This document shows positions 10,321 to 22,329 of a stretch of DNA of 55,335 bases, one piece after another. Both the position numbers and the translations under genes were made by a program. The stretch is from Gnetum montanum (taxonomy: Eukaryota > Streptophyta > Gnetopsida > Gnetales > Gnetaceae): the NCBI GenBank assembly GCA_015680685.1, contig MNCI01017692.1, forward strand, positions 63,191 to 118,525. The letters are read 5' to 3'. How positions within the stretch are numbered: position 1 is the first letter of the stretch; the number at the start of each line of letters is the position of its first letter. The notes beneath the pieces were generated by a model that was not told the DNA's origin, made no database searches, and saw only the letters and a program-made list of their open reading frames with translations.

Positions 10321-12241
10321 TCTCACTCATTATTTTAGATCTCTCCCTTCCAACTTAGTCATGGGGGAGATGGCCACCTATGCTAATCATTTGAAGCCCT
10401 CAGTTCCTTTTTAAGTTTTTGTTTTACACATTTTTGTTTTACAAATTTCTTTAACTTTTCTTTTTTTTTGTTTTACAACATTTTTCATACTCTTTTGTTT
10501 ATTTGTGTGATTATTTATTTTGTTATTTTTGTTACCTAATAAGTGCTCCTGATGGTGGTATGAATTATATTCCATTGATTGCTAATGTTTGGTTTTTATC
10601 TTTGAGTTATAATGTTGATACTAAGGTATGGTTCTTTTGATATAACAGGCAATGATTCCATGTCATCCATGCATTCATAAATTTCTATGGTCTCTCTTGG
10701 CTTGGAAATGTACAGTCCCTTTCGTAATAATAGAACTATCAACGAATTGGTGATTGGCCATTTCTCAAACTATGGAAGGACTCAATGATTGAAAAGGGTG
10801 TGACTTCAAAGGGATTTGATGCATTTTTGCTGGCCATTCTCTTGGGTGCTTGGATGTTTTCTTCTTGAGTTTTCCTTACCATTCCGATGTTGCTCCATTA
10901 TCGGGAAGTTGAGCTAATAAAAATAATAAGTCTTTGCATGGTGTGGTTCTCACGCAAAAAAAAGAAAAAGAAAAAGAAATAGTGAGAATTCAAAGCACAC
11001 CCCTTAGAAAAATAACCCTTTTGGCTACAAGCACTGGTTGTGGAACTAAACAAACATGTTCCCTCTAACTCAGGCCCTTTCTCGCTTCCTACTTTCTCCT
11101 TTATCATTATCTTGAAATGGTGGTGACTCTGTGATGGAGGAATTCATGTTACTTCAAGAGGATGGATTGGCCGAATGTATTAATGTGAAGTCATTAAATG
11201 TGGATTGTTTGAGGCTGGATTTGGAATGAGATCTACTAAGTCACATTAATCATTATACACAAGGGGCTGTACACCACCTTGTTGTTGAGACTCCATTCCA
11301 TTCTCTTCTTTACATTCTTCTTTCTCCATTTTCATCTCATTGCTGGTTGTATCAATAGTCCATATTTTGGTAAATTCTTATGGTTAAGACTTTCACTCTT
11401 GTCTCTGAATGGCATTTCCAGAGCCTACGGTCTCTTGAATGCGAGATTGTCAGAGCATTAAAGGCATGAGCCTGCTTTGGGGATGACCCATTGGCATTCC
11501 TATTTGGTGCATTAGTTAATTTCTTTCCCTTAAACATTTTTACAACCAACATTTATTTTGTTCATTTCCATCCCTGACATCCATTTTATCGGCGCTGTTG
11601 TTGTTTCTTTTTCTCCATCCTTATTTCTTATCTTTTTCCATTCTATCGCTATTGGAGGTTCGCTCTTAGTCATGGGGGTCCTGGTCTAATTTTTTCAATT
11701 TTCTCTTAACCCCTACACCTTGGGTAGTCACCAGTATTATATCTCTAGCATCTGCATTAGCCATATCACAACTCAGCCAATGGACCTTACACCGAGGCAA
11801 GGTATCAACTGCATTGTGATTCCTTTATCCTTGCTAATATAAAATTGTGTTGTGTGTGCAAATGGCAATCATACAACAATGGATTGGAGCCGGAGAAAAC
11901 ACTTAGAATGGACTGGTGCTGGAATCGTTATACAAAGAACAAGATCGATGTGCGCTTATGGATGAACAACGAAAGGCACGATCTTGGCATCAGTAGCAAT
12001 AGACTTCTTCTTTTCTCACACACACTCTCTCTTCTTTCTCAGCTTCCAAATAAGGCTGGATGTCAAATGTGTATAGTGTTCACTCTTGTTGTCATGAACA
12101 CTAATTCTTTCATGTATTGTAATGATGATCTGTTCACATGTCACCCCATTCACCATTAGTGTCATTCAAGTCAATAATCCCATACCTTCCCAATATTTTG
12201 TAAGGAACTCAAGGACAAATTTTCATTTAGTCATGGGGGTA
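10321..12241 (+). other. 3' noncoding region of Ath-B with stem-loop and acceptor sites
   Basis: Noncoding, collinear with Ath-A and Ath-D. It contains GTCATGGGGG copies near 10358, 11667 and 12231, an acceptor-like GATATAACAG near 10640-10650, the stem-loop GGTGTGGTTCTCAC / GTGAGAATTC...CACACC at 10940-11002, and a pyrimidine tract ending CAG at 12040-12042. The final AGTCATGGGGGTA (12229-12241) is the polypurine tract. Confidence 0.75.
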
Positions 12242-13018
12242 TGATGAGCCGCGATATCGTGTACGTGATATCATGTCCCACCGCAACATCTATAAATAAG
12301 AGGCGGCTTTCCCTTGTTCAAACATCTAGACTTAGACCCTTCCAAACTATAGTAGTTTTACCATTCCAGAGTTAGAATAATTTCCATGTGCCCGCAGTAG
12401 GAGTCTTAAAGTGAATGGATCTTTGTTCGAGCAAATTGTACCTGAGTACACATTTGTGTACGACAATAAAGATGAACTTTTTGATAAACCTTGTAGCATG
12501 TGGACTAAGCTAAATAGGGATTAATTATTGTTAATTGTTTAAATGCTTTCCTAGATAATTAATCTCTCTCAATCCTTGAATCTCCTAGTTAAGTGCATTC
12601 AGTACGACTGCTTCGAGCACATGTGCAACACTTGGTAACCTAGTAACGAATGGCGTTTGGTAATCCCAGCAGCATTGCACTAGTTCAGGGTGTGTGTGGC
12701 AAGTGGGAACGGATACTTGTGTTAGGGCAATTAGAACTTAGTTAGTAAATAGTTAATGAAAGTTAGTCACTTAGTTCTCTTCACCTTCCCCTATTAGCAT
12801 AAGACATTAAAAAGATAAAAGATATAAAAATTCATATACCTCAAGCTTACTTAGCCATACAACCGTGACAATACAAGTAAGTTTGGGAAGACAACGATTG
12901 ATTAACCTTAAGTGTTCCATTAAGGCGCATAAGCACTTAGTTCTTGGAGTTCGACTAGATCGCATGTGAGACGCTCATATTCGTATGGTTGAGTGTAGGT
13001 GTACCTCACCACTCATCA
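12242..13018 (+). repeat. 3' LTR of Ath-B
   Basis: 777-bp LTR, TGATGAG to CTCATCA. It has a single U3 palindrome (12249-12275) and very close length to the Ath-D LTRs (780 and 792 bp). Its 5' partner at 5874 is much longer, so the two are not a simple pair. Confidence 0.88.
12291..12298 (+). promoter_or_regulatory. TATA box of Ath-B 3' LTR
   Basis: TATAAATA then AGAGGCGG, in the conserved place after the palindrome. Confidence 0.7.
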
Positions 13019-15230
13019 CCTAGCAATCAAAAAAACTCATAATAAATTCATCTCCAAGTTCATCTCTTAATGGATATTAGCCACAATGGAGCTTACTTAT
13101 CCACTCCCTAATGAATAACTTTTGGAGATTTTGAAGGTGCTATGATTAACTACATCAAAGGAAAATTGGTCTACCCTAGGCCACTTGGCCTCCATGATGC
13201 CATTACTTTGGAAAAATACGTCAAGGAGGTGGCCATCCAATGCAATGATTTGGAATGGATGAACTTTAATAGCAAGGCTAATAAAGTAGTTGACAAGGAG
13301 AAACCTCCTAAAATGTAAGAAAAATGGTAGCATTAGTGAACAGTGGAGGAAATGAGAGTTGATAAACCTAATGGTAGTAATTAAAACTCATCATAAGAAG
13401 ATCATTGAAGGGCAAATCAAAATATCATTAGTTTCCAATGACTTACACATAATTGTATAATATGTTGTTGAAGGATAATCATATTACTCCAAAATAGGTC
13501 TGTAAACAAACAATGGCAAGATTTAAAAGACTCCAAACTTTGGCAATTGACCCTTCCTAATGAGTGGAAGGAGACCCACCTATTTCAAAGTAGTACAATT
13601 TAAATAAGTTTTGTTATAATCATGAAGTTGCAAGACATGATACTGATGATTGCAACACATTCAAGGATAACATCGAAGTATTGGTGGAAAAGGAGGAAAT
13701 TGTTTTTAACATGCTAGTATAGCTAAGTAATGAAAACAGGTAGATTTTTTAGGTTCCACTAAATATTCATTCAAGGAGAATTTTTGCTTTCCATTTGAAT
13801 GGTATGATAAATTATCCCAAAGCATCCTTTATAATCCAAATGGACCCTTTCCAAAACACTCCCTATTTATCCTCTTAGTTAAATAAGAAAAAACTAAAAA
13901 AAGGCTTTTATCATTAATCTTCCCTAGAATGATGCTAGCTCCTTTACATCTCTAAACATAGATAGAGCTTTGTTAGTCATTGACATTAGACATCACTACA
14001 ATGAAGTTCTTACATGGTCAAATCCTACTTTTAATTATTTCCCCTCTTCTTGAAGGAATCATTTACCCTTGCCAACACCATTTAGACTTATGTATTATCC
14101 TCCTATCCTACCCTATGTAATATCCTCATCATCTTGCATTCTCCCCACCTAAGTCATCAAAGGCTCTATTGCTTTCTATCCGAATATCATTAATTAGGAT
14201 CATGACTTGAGCCCAAAAGTAAGAAAAGCACAACAAAGTCAAGGAAAATAAACAAGTCACCAGTTATTCTTTCCAAAATAAGAAGAAAATATCTTTTGAG
14301 GCTGAACTTGGCACCACCCTATCTTTCCCCATCATCATACTAGCTCCTATAATATTAAACTCGATTTCTACCATACCAATAACTAAGGAAGTAGCTATTG
14401 AGGGCAAAGCCTTACCCCAAATCAAGATAATAATAAAATTAAAGTAAATGAACCTTTTCCTCTTTGATTTAATTTCAACATCAAAGAAGCACCACTTGGC
14501 ATTGATAGAGCCTATTAAATCAATCATAGTACTAGCAGACATTCAAGCTCACGCTTAAGAAATCTTATCTTTGCTCAATGCTCCAAAGTATAAGGCCTAC
14601 TACCTAGTTTTCAAAGGGGAGGATATTAAGACCCATTCTACAATTAGTGTCATGTACCAACTTCTTTCCTACATCACAATACAAGTCAGAGACAATGTGT
14701 CCTTACCCTTGGTGCATCTTAATGATAGAGTTGAGATCAACATTATCTCATGGACCATCATCAAATATCTTGACCTTAAAAAATAAGTCAAGTAATCCAA
14801 CAATAACTCCACTCTCATTTTATTTAGTGACTAGAGTTGAGATAATATGAGTTATTAAATTACCATTTTTCGTAAGAAGCTGCATTTTGTCTACGATAGT
14901 CTTGAAAATTATGAGAGATTCGTCAAGTATATACCATATTTTAGGGAGGCCTTGGTTAGTTTACCATCATGTTATTTCTTTCTGTATACATCAAGAAAGA
15001 TAAAGAGATTGTTATTTTTGCAAATCCTAAAGCACTCACTATCTCACACCTTGATGTCATAGAAGAAACTAGTCTAGGATCCTAGCCTACACTAATAGGA
15101 CAAACCTCAATCAAAAAAGAATTCACAAGTTCAAAACTAGTATTCCCTAGTCATCAATTACATATAATTTCATAGATATATCATTTGACGAATTAGACAT
15201 AGTTGAATCAGTCAAAAGATTTGCTCTTGG
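13019..15230 (+). pseudogene. Decayed gag-protease fragment of another Ty3/gypsy element
   Basis: Short readable islands in different frames. About 13145-13300 resembles a Gag capsid end (INYIKGKLVYPRPLGLHDAI). About 13602-13736 has a finger FCYNHEVARHDTDDC, the CX2HX4HX4C form of Tat-type Gag. About 14712-14785 gives an EINIIS...KYLDLKK protease-like stretch, and 14938-14958 reads ILGRPWL, the retropepsin C-terminal signature, out of frame with the former. Order and strand fit gag then protease. No LTR, RT or integrase was found near it. The rest (13330-13590, 13740-14700) holds nothing I recognise. The lineage call is tentative. Confidence 0.5.
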
Positions 15231-15614
15231 TGGCTGCCCCTATCGCCTGCTCCTCTAGCCACCTCAAATGACAAGATAGTCACTATTTGGTTTCAAAAGG
15301 GAGTATTTTCCCTTAGATGTCTTTGTCTCACCAATCAATGGATTACTTGGGATATGTTCGAAAACTTATACAGGGCTTCCAAAACTATGCACAACTACCT
15401 TGATAGACTTTATCACTTCATTCATTAGTATTTGCATTTGAATATTTCGGTTCCTAGTCTCTTCCATGGTCTTCAGTGGACTAATGGATCGAGCCTTCTA
15501 CCCTATAAACCACATGTGCTCTTTCAGTTGTTGCATGAACCCTCTATGATTGTTAATTTTTGCAATAGATCATGACACAAAGAAGAGTCTGAATAGTTTT
15601 GTCTCTCCCTCTTC

Positions 15615-16433
15615 TCACGAGTTTGGAGCCTTCCAACTCTTCCAAAAAGTAAACAATTTCTTTGGTGCCTCTTTCATCGAGGCCTACCTATCGACAAATG
15701 TCGTGAATACCTTGGGATTCCAAACCCTAATTGCCCTCTCTGTGGAGGTCTTGATGATTTTGTCCACATTTTTTGGTATTTCCCCTTTGCTCAGTCTTCA
15801 TGGGAGTGGGTTTCTAAAGTTTTCCCTTTGTGCAAGTTTTCCCATGAGGATATCTTGTTCAGCTTTCTGGCCACCCCCTCTGCTGACCTTTAGTTTCTTT
15901 GGGAAGTTATTAGGCCCCTTGTTCTTTACTATATATGGAAGTGCAGATGCACTACTCTTTTCTAGAACATTGATCCGTCTAACTCTAACCATTTAACTAT
16001 TATGGAAAAATCTCAAATTCTTCGCCTTGTGCATTTCCAAATTATATCTCACACTTCTAAGCTAAATTTGGATAGTAATCAGTTGTTTTATTGTTTGCAG
16101 CCTTGGCACAAATACACCAATTTTTGCACTCTTCCTCATCTCAATCTACTACATTGGAGTGTCTCATCATAATTTTGAGCATTTTTAGCTCTCTGTTGTT
16201 CCCCTAGTCTTATTAACTCATAGTTCTTATTGATTCCTAGCATGAGGTTGCTCTTTGGAATGTACTCCCACACCTTGTGAAGGATTATGTATCAAGATGT
16301 TTTCCATAAACATTTACATTTGACATTGTTCTTCTCCCTATTTAACCATTAATATGTTCAGATGTTGATCATGTACTTAATCTCAGTTAATTAATAAAAT
16401 TCTCTTTTTGGGGTCCGACACCCCCCCCCCTAA
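15615..16433 (+). pseudogene. LINE 3' end: zf-RVT domain and tail
   Basis: From about 15625 one frame reads WSLPTLPKSKQFLWCLFHRG, then LPIDKC, CPLCGG, DDFVHIFWYFPFAQSSWEW and, after a TAG, FLWEVIRPLVLYYIW. This is the zinc-binding domain (CPLCG...H...C-type, zf-RVT) at the C-terminus of plant non-LTR reverse transcriptases, which make and insert LINE cDNA. Stops lie within it. The 3' region ends with AATTAATAAAATTC and a run of C (16425-16433). The RT core and endonuclease are not present upstream, so this is a 5'-truncated LINE as is usual. Confidence 0.7.
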
Positions 16434-16697
16434 AGTATGAAGGGTCTTGCTAGATTGCAAACTAGGAAAGCCATCACCAAGGCATAATTATTACAGTATT
16501 CAAGTCCTATTTCTTCTATCTTTTCATTCATTTATCTTTTACTTAGTATTTGAACATATTTTCTATTCATAATTAGTCCTAGAAATGAATGTTTCTTTCT
16601 TTAACTTACATGTTTACAATGTTTTCTATTTTCTTAACTTAGTTTTTTTGTTATTTTTTATCACATTCATCTAGCTTTTCTTTTATATAGATTAACA
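16434..16697. other. Short unassigned spacer
   Basis: T-rich sequence between the LINE tail and the old Tat-like LTR. I see no coding or repeat homology to other parts of the window beyond general T-richness. It is the left flank of the LTR that starts at 16698. Confidence 0.5.
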
Positions 16698-18416
16698 TGT
16701 ATTACTTGTAGTGATTAAAAATGTCAGTGGTTGGAATGTTGAGGGGTTTGTGGGCACACAACCTTGACCCTGCATCTGTGTGAGGGCCTTTGCTGGGAGA
16801 CGAAGGCAGAGTGCCTTGGATGGTCTTGTTGATCGAACAGGGACTTTGCCAACTGCAATCGGGGTATTAGGTGCAACCGAGGGGTGGCATGGTTAGCCAA
16901 AGTGTGAGCACTTATGGTGTTCTCAATAGTACCAAGGCTGGCTAAGCTTGAGAGTAGCGGGGTTTCCTAGCATGAGAACGGTGGCGCAAGTGTGCAAAAA
17001 CATGTAAAGTAGTGAAAAATGCAAATGTGGTACTCAATGTCAAAGAAAATGATTAAAATGCAATGGAGTTTGAGAGAAAGAAAGAATGGTACCACCCCAG
17101 ACATGAAGCATAGAAATTACAAATGAGCTTTATGGATGTACGCGGTGTACATATAGGCATAGTAGCAATGTAGCCACAGTCTCTGGGGTGTCCTAGGGTG
17201 AAAACTGACATCCATTGCAAGGTCCGTGCCTACTAGGTTGGCTATCATGATGTCCTATAGGTTTGCGGTGTGCTATAGTGCTGAATGGGATGCAAAAGTG
17301 TTTCTAAGATGTTGATATGCTTTGGTGTGTGAGGTGCTCAAGGTGCCTCAAGTGCGAAGTGGAACTTTGAAATGGTAGCTACTTGTGTTTGCTAGCCAAA
17401 TGCTTCAAATGCCCACTACTATAATGAATTGTGAACCCCTAGAGTGTGGAATGTGGGGGTATTTATATGCTTAGGGTTGCCATGAAGTGTGGACCAAGTG
17501 CCACGTGGCAAAGGGGTATGTGGAGCAATGTTGATCTTTTCTATGCTCCTACTAGAGCAACTAGTGGTACACTTTGGTATGCTCCACTAGACCCTGAGAG
17601 ACTGCTAGACCGTGGCTACACTACCAAGACTGCATGTGTGATAATAACAATGTACCTATAAATAGTGCAAAATAGTTCAATTTGGAGGCTATGCTCTGGG
17701 ACTACGTTCTCCCCTCTCTAGAGTGGGATTGAGTGTAGGTACAATTTAGGGATATAGAGGGGTACAAAAAGAGTGCAAGTTGCTCATCTTACTTGTCAGA
17801 GGAGTGTTGGAGCTTGAATGAAGGCCTGTGCTAAGCTTTAGAAGCTTTTGGAGGCAATTCCATTATGCTATGCTAGCTACGCTCTTGAGGGTAGCCCAAT
17901 AGTTGGGTAATTATTGCAAAAAATTGAAGTCCATTGCTACTACTTTTGTGAGTGTAGCAGGATGGGATAGGGCGTAGCATAGATACTTAGAAAAGTCTAG
18001 GAAAAATTTTAGTCCTTGCTCCTACTATGCTAGCTATGCTTGAGAGTGTAGCAGTAGGGGTAGCTTCAAGAGTTAGATCTTCCAAATGCTTCTTCCATGC
18101 TGAGCTAGCTTGACAACTTCTGGCTTGACACTAGTGCAAACTAGCCATAGGAGTGTTGCTATGCTTGCTATCCTAGAAAGCATAGTAGAAGGAATGTAGG
18201 TGTAGCAAGACCCTTAGAAAATTTTTTGCAACTACTATTTGGCACTTAGGAAATTTTACAGATCTAGTTTTGTGTTGCATGCTACGTTGGCTACGTTATA
18301 GAGCATAGCCCTAGTAGTGGGATCATGGGCCAAACACTTAGAAAAAAATTGCATTGTGCTGACACTTAGACAAATTTATCGTTGAAGTGCTATTGCCCAA
18401 ATTTGGTGGTGTTTCA
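16698..18416 (-). repeat. 3' LTR of the old Tat-like element
   Basis: 1719-bp LTR, TG...CA. The left end TGTATTACTTG matches TGTATCGCTTG of the younger LTR at 31690. The right end CCAAATTTGGTGGTGTTTCA matches CCAAATTTTGTGGTGTTTCA at 32892-32911. The segment near 16767-16850 (GACCCTGCATCTG...GGCAGAGTGCC) aligns with 31760-31850. It includes many GCTATGCTAGCTACGC-like repeats (17855-18310), possibly decayed U3 repeats. Confidence 0.75.
17461..17467 (-). promoter_or_regulatory. TATA box of the old Tat-like LTR
   Basis: Minus-strand CATATAAATACCCC, corresponding to GGTATAAAAACCCC in the younger LTR (32272-32278). Confidence 0.6.
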
Positions 18417-18432
18417 TTGGTTCCTCTTTGTC
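18417..18432 (-). other. Polypurine tract of the old Tat-like element
   Basis: Minus-strand GACAAAGAGGAACCAA ends exactly at the TGAAACACC start of the 3' LTR, so it fits as the plus-strand primer site. Confidence 0.6.
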
Positions 18433-20029
18433 AATGTTTGGAGGAGTGGCTTGAGAGACGTCAACAAAGAACCCGAAACACAACAACATATACAACACCG
18501 ACATCACTTGTCGATACCTAATCGAATAATGCTTTGTCGGGCTCAAGAGTGCTAAAGGTCATGGAATGCTATAGGTAATGAGTGTAGGGAATTGGATTGG
18601 AGATAACAAGGGAGGAATGAGATGCAAATGATGTATCATGCTGCAAGATGCGAAGTCAGCATGAATGACTATGATCACAGCACTAGGGTGGCTTGTTGCC
18701 AAATGATGGCCTCTCATCAGAGTGCTTGTGAGAGAGCCTTCACAAGTAGAATTGGACTGGCTTACCCTTGACATGTTGACCCCTCGTTGGAGTGCTTATG
18801 AGAAGGCCGTTGTGAATTCAGGGTTGGACTAATTATGAAATTGTAGCTTTGCTAGATTTTGCCTAGGGATATGCTTTACCCCATTTTTGCTCTTTTTTTT
18901 TTGCAAAATGCTACTTGTAAGATGCTTATCATTAAGTGGATTGCGTGCCACCTGACAAGATTTACTTAGAGGCAACTGTGTTGCGTCTGTAGGATAGGTG
19001 TTTCCTCTCCAAGATGAGTTGTATTACATCTACTTGGGCTTTGACTAGCCCACAAAGGCTCCCCATGGAATGAGTTGCATTACATCCATCATGGGTTCTA
19101 TGATCGATTAAAAGAAGGATGTCATATGCATTGGAGAAACTTGTAGGGAAGGTGAGAAAATGTAGGGTGAAAGGGGTAAATGTGAGTAGGCTATAGTAGG
19201 ATAATGGGGATGTGCACTCTCAATCAGCTTAGCGAGTCCAACCAAGCATGTTAGAGCAATATGGTGCCTTGTCACTATGATGAAGTGTTCCTTTGAATGA
19301 CTACCTTCGAGGCTTTGTCCTACAAACACAACACAAAGGAAATAAGAGAAAAACCACACAAAATGTGAAATAAGAACAAAATAATAATTGTGAGGGCACT
19401 GCAAGTGTCATGAGTGCTGGAGTAGCTGCAAGAGTGCAGATGCCAAAGTTAGAAGGCTACAAAAGCTCTAGCAGCCACACCAGAAGTGAGCGCCCAAGGG
19501 AGTCCAACAAGGTGGCTGAGGAAGATGGTGAGGTAGGTGCTCGAGACTTCACACTAAGGATAGGAGCTTAGAAATCGAGTAGGATGGTAGGGAGCCATGT
19601 TGCTAGATGCACTTCCAAGCCTAGGAAATGGTGAGGGCTAGAGAATGGTAGTGCTGTGGCTAGGCCACAGTACTACTGGGACTCCATTGGGTGGTGCTGA
19701 CGATGAGAGCCCCAACCACTAATGAAACACCTAAGGTCGATGATGCTGTTAGCACATCCTGGGGATGGTACTACTGGTGATGGTGGTAGTAGCTTCAGAA
19801 GGTTAGTAAGATGCCTGAGGGAATCTCTAGAGGATCAGAAAAATGCCAAGGATGGTGATGCTACAAATGTTCTAGAGGCTTTTTCTTGACAATGTGAATT
19901 CCATTCTGGAACTGCAACGCCCTGCCCCACCTTGCCCATCGAGATGTGGGTAGATGATAGAGGATGAAAAGTATGCACGCTTGCTTATCTATAGAACTGT
20001 ATATGTTGGGCTATGTGTGCTGACCTACG
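18433..20029 (-). other. 3' noncoding region of the old Tat-like element
   Basis: About 1.6 kb without recognisable coding. It contains two old local tandem duplications: 18710-18758 with 18781-18830 (core GAGTGCTTGTGAGA), and 19012-19040 with 19068-19096 (core ATGAGTTGTATTACATC). Tat/Ogre elements are known for tandem repeats in this region. Confidence 0.55.
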
Positions 20030-20400
20030 AACCCAATTTAAGGTCCTAGTAGATTGCATACTGTGCTAGTTTAAGGTCTTAGCAGACCATGAACCTAGTT
20101 TAAGGTCTTGGTAGACTATGATGTGCTAGTTTATAGTTCTAAAAAACTACTATGTGCTAGTTTAACATCATAGCGAATAGTTGATGTTGTTCCAGTTTAA
20201 CGTCATGATGCAAGGACGAGTTGTGTAAGTTTATAGTCATAGCGGACAAGTGTGTTGTGAATGTCAATTTAACATTGTAGCCCAAGGATGAGATGTGCTA
20301 GTTTAAAGTCATAGCAGACTATGCTATGCTAGTTTAAAGTCATAGTGGACTCTCTATACCAATTTATAGTCATAGCAGACTCTTTCTTACCTTGCTTTAT
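20030..20400 (-). repeat. TAGTTTAA-motif array downstream of integrase
   Basis: About eleven degenerate copies of a 22-25-bp motif TAGTTTAA(A/C)GTCATAGC(A/G)GAC, some directly adjacent. The same motif recurs at 24064-24140 and, better preserved, at 26590-26935. Confidence 0.75.
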
Positions 20401-20429
20401 CTTTGATGCAGCGTTGCATGTTAGGCATA

Positions 20430-21490
20430 GTACAACTTTAGGTACGAATGATTGGTTGGATTGGCAAACTCATGGCTATCTAGATCAACAAGCTTTAATG
20501 CTCTATTGTCATAGGCCTTGGTGACCAAGAAAGGCCCTTCCCAATTGGCTAAGAATCTATCCACAAATTTGTGGATGACCTTGAGGATTAGGTCCCCCTC
20601 CTTGATCTGGCACTAGTGCTAATCATGACAATGTATTTCTTGTTACTTCTCTTGGTACCATTTGGTGTGATCAAGCATCTACATGTGCTTCTCCTCTATA
20701 GAGTCAAGGTGAATGACTCTTAACTCATTATTTTGGGCCTCGTCAATGAAGCTTGAGAGGATTACATGGAGTAATGGGACCTACAATTCAAGAGGAAAAT
20801 TTGCTTCAGACCCATATACAAGGGTACATGACATCTTACCTATTGTTGTTCTTCATGTTGTGCGGTAGGCCCATAGTGCATAGACTAGTTGCTTGTGCCA
20901 TCATCGTTTGCTATTGCCAAGCATCTTCTTTAGAAGATTGATGATGACCTTGTTTGTGGCCTCCGCCTGGCCATTTGCCTATAGGTAGTATGACGATAAG
21001 AAGGAATGCTTGATGCTAAGGTATTCACAGAAGGCTTTAGTTTCTGCACTACTAAATTGTGGCCCATTGTCTGTGACTATGGTCATGGGTAGACCAAATC
21101 AGGTGACTATGTTATCAAGGATGAATTTGCAAACCTACTATGATGTGGTCCTCCTAAGGGGAATGGCTTCAACCCATTTGGTAAAATATTAATTACAGTT
21201 ATGATGAAGCTTGTCCTGCAAAGGACTTAGGCATGATGGGTCTTATGATATCCAACCCCCAACATTGGAACGACTACATGATCTACATGGTATGTAGTTT
21301 AGTGGGTGGCACATGCATTAAGTTGCCATGTTGTTGATACACATCACATGTCTGGACCTTGGAAATGCAATCACACACTATGTAAGGTCAATAGTAGCCT
21401 CAGTGTCTGATTTTTGATGCCATTGCCCTGGGTGCTATGTGGCCTCCACACAGTCCCTCGTGGACTTGATCAATGATTGTTTACGCTTTT
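20430..21490 (-). pseudogene. Integrase of the old Tat-like element
   Basis: Minus-strand remnant of all three integrase parts. The zinc-binding region near 21480-21300 reads VHEGLCGGHIAP...GYY...CISKVQTC. The catalytic core has WGLDII (first Asp), TKWVEAIPL, TDNGPQF (second Asp) and GQAEATNK (Glu), all visible between about 21280 and 20920. The C-terminal part has GDLILKV and ANWEGPFLVTKAYDNRALKL near 20620-20450. Integrase inserts the element cDNA into the genome. Several stops occur, including TGA where CGA is expected before FGLP, so it is dead. It lies directly 3' of the archaic RNase H, the usual order. Confidence 0.85.
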
Positions 21491-21789
21491 CCATCACTAA
21501 TGTAGGTTAGCAGTATGCCATCATAGGATCTACAACATAGTGTGCCATCACCCATAATGATGTACTTTCATGATTGTTTTTGCACTACATCCTTCTGGGT
21601 AGTGGTTAGATGTTGCAGAGGCTCACCCTATTGAAGGTGTGACTTGATGTCATTATACCACTCTCGTGCATGTGTTGTGCTTGTTGTGGCTACAGATGCA
21701 ATGTTAGTTACTTGTGTGATAGGTTTGGTACAATCTGTTATTGAGGCAAGAAAGGCATGAAACATGTTAGGTGCAATGTTTATGGCTAA

Positions 21790-22260
21790 TGTGGCTAATG
21801 CGTTAGCGTTGACATTCTCATTCTAGGGGATGTGTTGGATATCTATAGTTGCAAACCATCGGAGTAAATGCTTCACCAAGTCATAATAAGGTTGTAAGTG
21901 TTGTGATTTATAAGTGTAAATCTCTGTAACTTGGTTGATGACTAGTTGCGAGTCACCTTCGATCGTTAGGTTTTAGATGCCTAGGTCATGAGCTACTATA
22001 AGACCCTTAAGGAGACCTTCATACTTTGCTACATTGTTAGTGCAAGGGAATGCAAAATGATAAGCGAAGGGTTGAATCTCCCTAGAGGGAAACATGATTA
22101 TGGTAGTGGCCCTGACCCCTTGAGAGGTTAAAGCATCATTGAAGTGTAAGATTGCCTCAAAGTTGGTATGCACTTGGGTTATACTACTAACATGCTTGTC
22201 TAGGAATGCTAGATCTATGGTTGCTTGATCATTTATTGGCGAAGATATTAGCTGTGTGAC
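21790..22260 (-). pseudogene. Archaic RNase H (second RNase H) of the old Tat-like element
   Basis: Minus-strand fragments read FPCTNNVAKYEGLLKGL and, after a TAA in the LGI-NLTI stretch, EGDSQLVINQVTEIYTYKS...HIP-NENVNANALATLA. The NNVA-YE-L and GDSQLV motifs belong to the plant-type RNase H that Tat/Ogre elements carry in addition to the ordinary one, so it is the best lineage marker here. It would degrade RNA in RNA-DNA hybrids during reverse transcription. Confidence 0.82.
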
Positions 22261-22329
22261 TATTTCTTGACCTTTGGTTGATGCTTGTGCTATGTAGTGT
22301 AGGTCAAACTCTATGGTTATTGCTTTCCA

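Larger units (their letters stand above)
6963..13018 (+). mobile_element. Ath-B: deleted Athila-like element, internal region and 3' LTR
   Basis: Together with the LTR at 5874-6962 this makes one element: primer-binding site, gag, truncated protease, a short pol remnant fused to the integrase C-terminus, 3' noncoding region, polypurine tract and 3' LTR. Flanks do not show a target duplication (AGGTA left, CCTAG right). This agrees with its 5' LTR being shared with Ath-E. It is collinear with Ath-D, including the same pol deletion. Confidence 0.88.

Noticed and set aside
16423-16433. GTCCGACACC near the LINE tail as an end of the younger Tat-like LTR
   Set aside because: A similar string occurs inside the LTR at 32874 in the opposite orientation, but the LTR ends are fixed elsewhere by comparison of both LTRs; chance match.
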